A stretch of DNA of 64,000 nt from an uncultured Bacteroidales bacterium (GTDB lineage Bacteria; Bacteroidota; Bacteroidia; Bacteroidales; SZUA-534): contig CADASL010000002.1 of the NCBI GenBank assembly GCA_902790595.1, forward strand, positions 387,384-451,383, read 5' to 3'. Made by a program: the position numbers and the translations under genes. The notes beneath the pieces are model-generated. The model was given only the letters and a program-made list of their open reading frames with translations. It ran no database searches and was not told the origin of the DNA. Below are positions 62,838-64,000 of this stretch, in pieces (positions within the stretch are counted from its first letter, which is position 1; every line of letters begins with the position of its first letter).

Positions 62838-63932
62838 ATGGCCTATACAATCGTTTCTTTGGTTTTTATTGCGGTTTCGCTCGCTTACGCGATTTTGATT
62901 ATTCGTATCCGTTTTGGATTCAAAAAGATAGCGCAGCAACCACAACACAATGGCGCAAATCTGGCGGGGAGTGTTGTGGTGCCATTCCACAACGAAGAAG
63001 ACACAATCCAAAGCACTCTTGAGTCGATTTTGAGCCAGCAGACCAACGCTGATTTTGAAGTCATTGCCATCGACGACCACAGCACCGACGGCTCGCACAG
63101 TGTGGTAAGCGCAATGCTTGCCGCCAATCCGCGTTTGCGCTTGATAGAAGCCAACGACTGCGGAAAGAAAAACGCACTGTCGGAAGCCATTGCCGCGGCG
63201 CGGTTCAACGCCATAATCACCGCCGATGCCGACTGCTCTTATCCGCAGGGCTGGCTCGACGCAATGGTGGCCACCTTCAGCCACGAGAAATGCGCCCTGC
63301 TGGCCGCGCCTGTGGTGCTTTCGCCCGTGAGCGGTTGGTTTCAGAAGTTCCAATTCGTCGATTTTGCAAGCCTTGTAGGCAGCGGCATTGGTGCGGCAGG
63401 CTGCCGACGGCCAATAATGTGCAACGGCGCAAACCTGATGTTCGACCGCCTGGAATACAACAAGTTAACCGACCCGCTCAATTTGCGAATCGCTTCGGGC
63501 GACGATGTTTTTCTGCTTCACAAGATGAAGGCCGCTGGGGCCAAAATCAGTTTCACCGCGCAACCCGAAACCATTGCCACAACCCGCCCCGCCCCTTCGA
63601 TGGGCGCCTTTCTGCGACAGCGCACACGCTGGGGCGGCAAAGCCACTGGCTACACCGATACCGACAGCCTTGTGGTAGCCGCGGTGGTGGCGGCAGAGTC
63701 GGTTCTGCTTTGCGTTGGAATTGCCGCACTGCCACTACTGTGGAAGCCCGCACTCGCCTTGTATCTCACAAAACTATTTGCCGACACTCTGCTGCTTGCG
63801 GCCGTTTGCAAGCGGTTCGGCAACCGTCGGATTTTGTGGTGGATGCCTGTGTATGAGATTGTTGTGGCGGTTTACACCGTATGTGTGGCGGTTGCCGCTA
63901 TGGCGGGAATCGGCAAAAAGAAGTGGAAATGA
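62838..63932 (+). CDS. Membrane-associated GT2 glycosyltransferase
   Basis: 364 residues. One N-terminal membrane helix (TIVSLVFIAVSLAYAILII), the GT2 core with SVVVPFHNEEDTI, EVIAIDDHSTDGS, ITADADCSYPQGWL (DxD region) and RQRTRWGGKATGY (QxxRW-like), and three or four C-terminal membrane helices. This is the processive, cellulose-synthase-like subgroup often acting on lipid-linked or exported glycans. The product is unknown. The short spacings suggest an operon with mltF and yfhO. Confidence 0.9.
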   Translation: MAYTIVSLVFIAVSLAYAILIIRIRFGFKKIAQQPQHNGANLAGSVVVPFHNEEDTIQSTLESILSQQTNADFEVIAIDDHSTDGSHSVVSAMLAANPRLRLIEANDCGKKNALSEAIAAARFNAIITADADCSYPQGWLDAMVATFSHEKCALLAAPVVLSPVSGWFQKFQFVDFASLVGSGIGAAGCRRPIMCNGANLMFDRLEYNKLTDPLNLRIASGDDVFLLHKMKAAGAKISFTAQPETIATTRPAPSMGAFLRQRTRWGGKATGYTDTDSLVVAAVVAAESVLLCVGIAALPLLWKPALALYLTKLFADTLLLAAVCKRFGNRRILWWMPVYEIVVAVYTVCVAVAAMAGIGKKKWK

Positions 63933-63953
63933 TGATTTTTTTTGCGGACAGAA

Positions 63954-64000
63954 ATGATTACCAAAAACCGCATAATAACATTCATACGTCTCATTTACAA
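63954..64000 (+). CDS. Possible start of the next gene, cut by the window
   Basis: ATG at 63954 gives MITKNRIITFIRLIY before the window ends, with the look of a membrane protein N-terminus. It is 21 bp downstream of the GT2 stop in the same direction. Too little is present for a call; another frame from 63933 is also open. Confidence 0.4.
   Translation, partial: MITKNRIITFIRLIY

Overview
The window looks like a chromosomal segment of a Bacteroidales-type bacterium (Bacteroidota, probably gut- or rumen-associated). The evidence is type III glutamine synthetase, promoters of the Bacteroidota form (TTTG-like -33 box about 19 bp from a TAnnTTTG -7 box), almost no Shine-Dalgarno sequences, TorF-like porin, DUF4419 and ORF6N proteins, and degenerate short-period repeats in the spacers. 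I cannot assign a genus. No CRISPR array, insertion sequence, rRNA or prophage was seen; there is one tRNA (Arg-CCU).

Layout: 1-2052 holds a cut CoA-transferase, an RluA-type pseudouridine synthase and the tRNA. 2708-36548 is a nitrogen and glutamine supercluster. Its metabolic genes all lie on the minus strand: pyrG, purF, carB-carA, dapL, dapF, gltD-gltB, glnN, asnB, amtB, and a torF-glnK-amtB group. Five of these products are glutamine amidotransferases. Small accessory genes, several on the plus strand, sit between them: ParDE, a four-helix-bundle protein, an AAA ATPase, an ORF6N protein, DUF4419 and HepT-MntA. 37278-41640 holds a GAF-PAS sensor and a DUF262-HNH / EcoRI-family methyltransferase pair with a long folded leader. 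42122-49272 is ordinary chromosome: gapA, a tiny lipoprotein, an iron alcohol dehydrogenase, recN, a CPBP protease and a CobW-type GTPase. 49564-58095 is a type I restriction-modification island with four extra genes. 58162-64000 holds envelope genes: two glycosyltransferases, YfhO and an MltF-like lytic transglycosylase.

Main discovery: glnN, the first amtB and the torF-glnK-amtB group are each preceded by (i) a near-identical promoter, (ii) a 35-41-codon Asn-rich leader ORF too short for ordinary gene calling, and (iii) a Rho-independent terminator whose 5' arm (GGCTGG) can pair either with its own 3' arm or with an ACCAGCC-like block at the end of the leader ORF. This is the layout of ribosome-mediated attenuation that reads Asn-tRNA charging, applied to ammonium uptake and assimilation. 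The pairing block is conserved in nucleotides but read in different frames, which points to RNA-level selection. The same three promoters, plus those of purF and carA, carry a shared upstream element at two spacings (79 or 70 bp from the -7 region, about one helical turn apart). Together they suggest a two-layer nitrogen regulon: a DNA-binding regulator and codon-sensing attenuation.

Other second-look items: a rod-shaped 6S-like RNA at 7656-7943, a folded leader upstream of the methyltransferase, an operator array upstream of the ORF6N gene, a HepT-MntA cassette lying between two copies of one terminator, and a decayed duplicate of the dapL 3' end.
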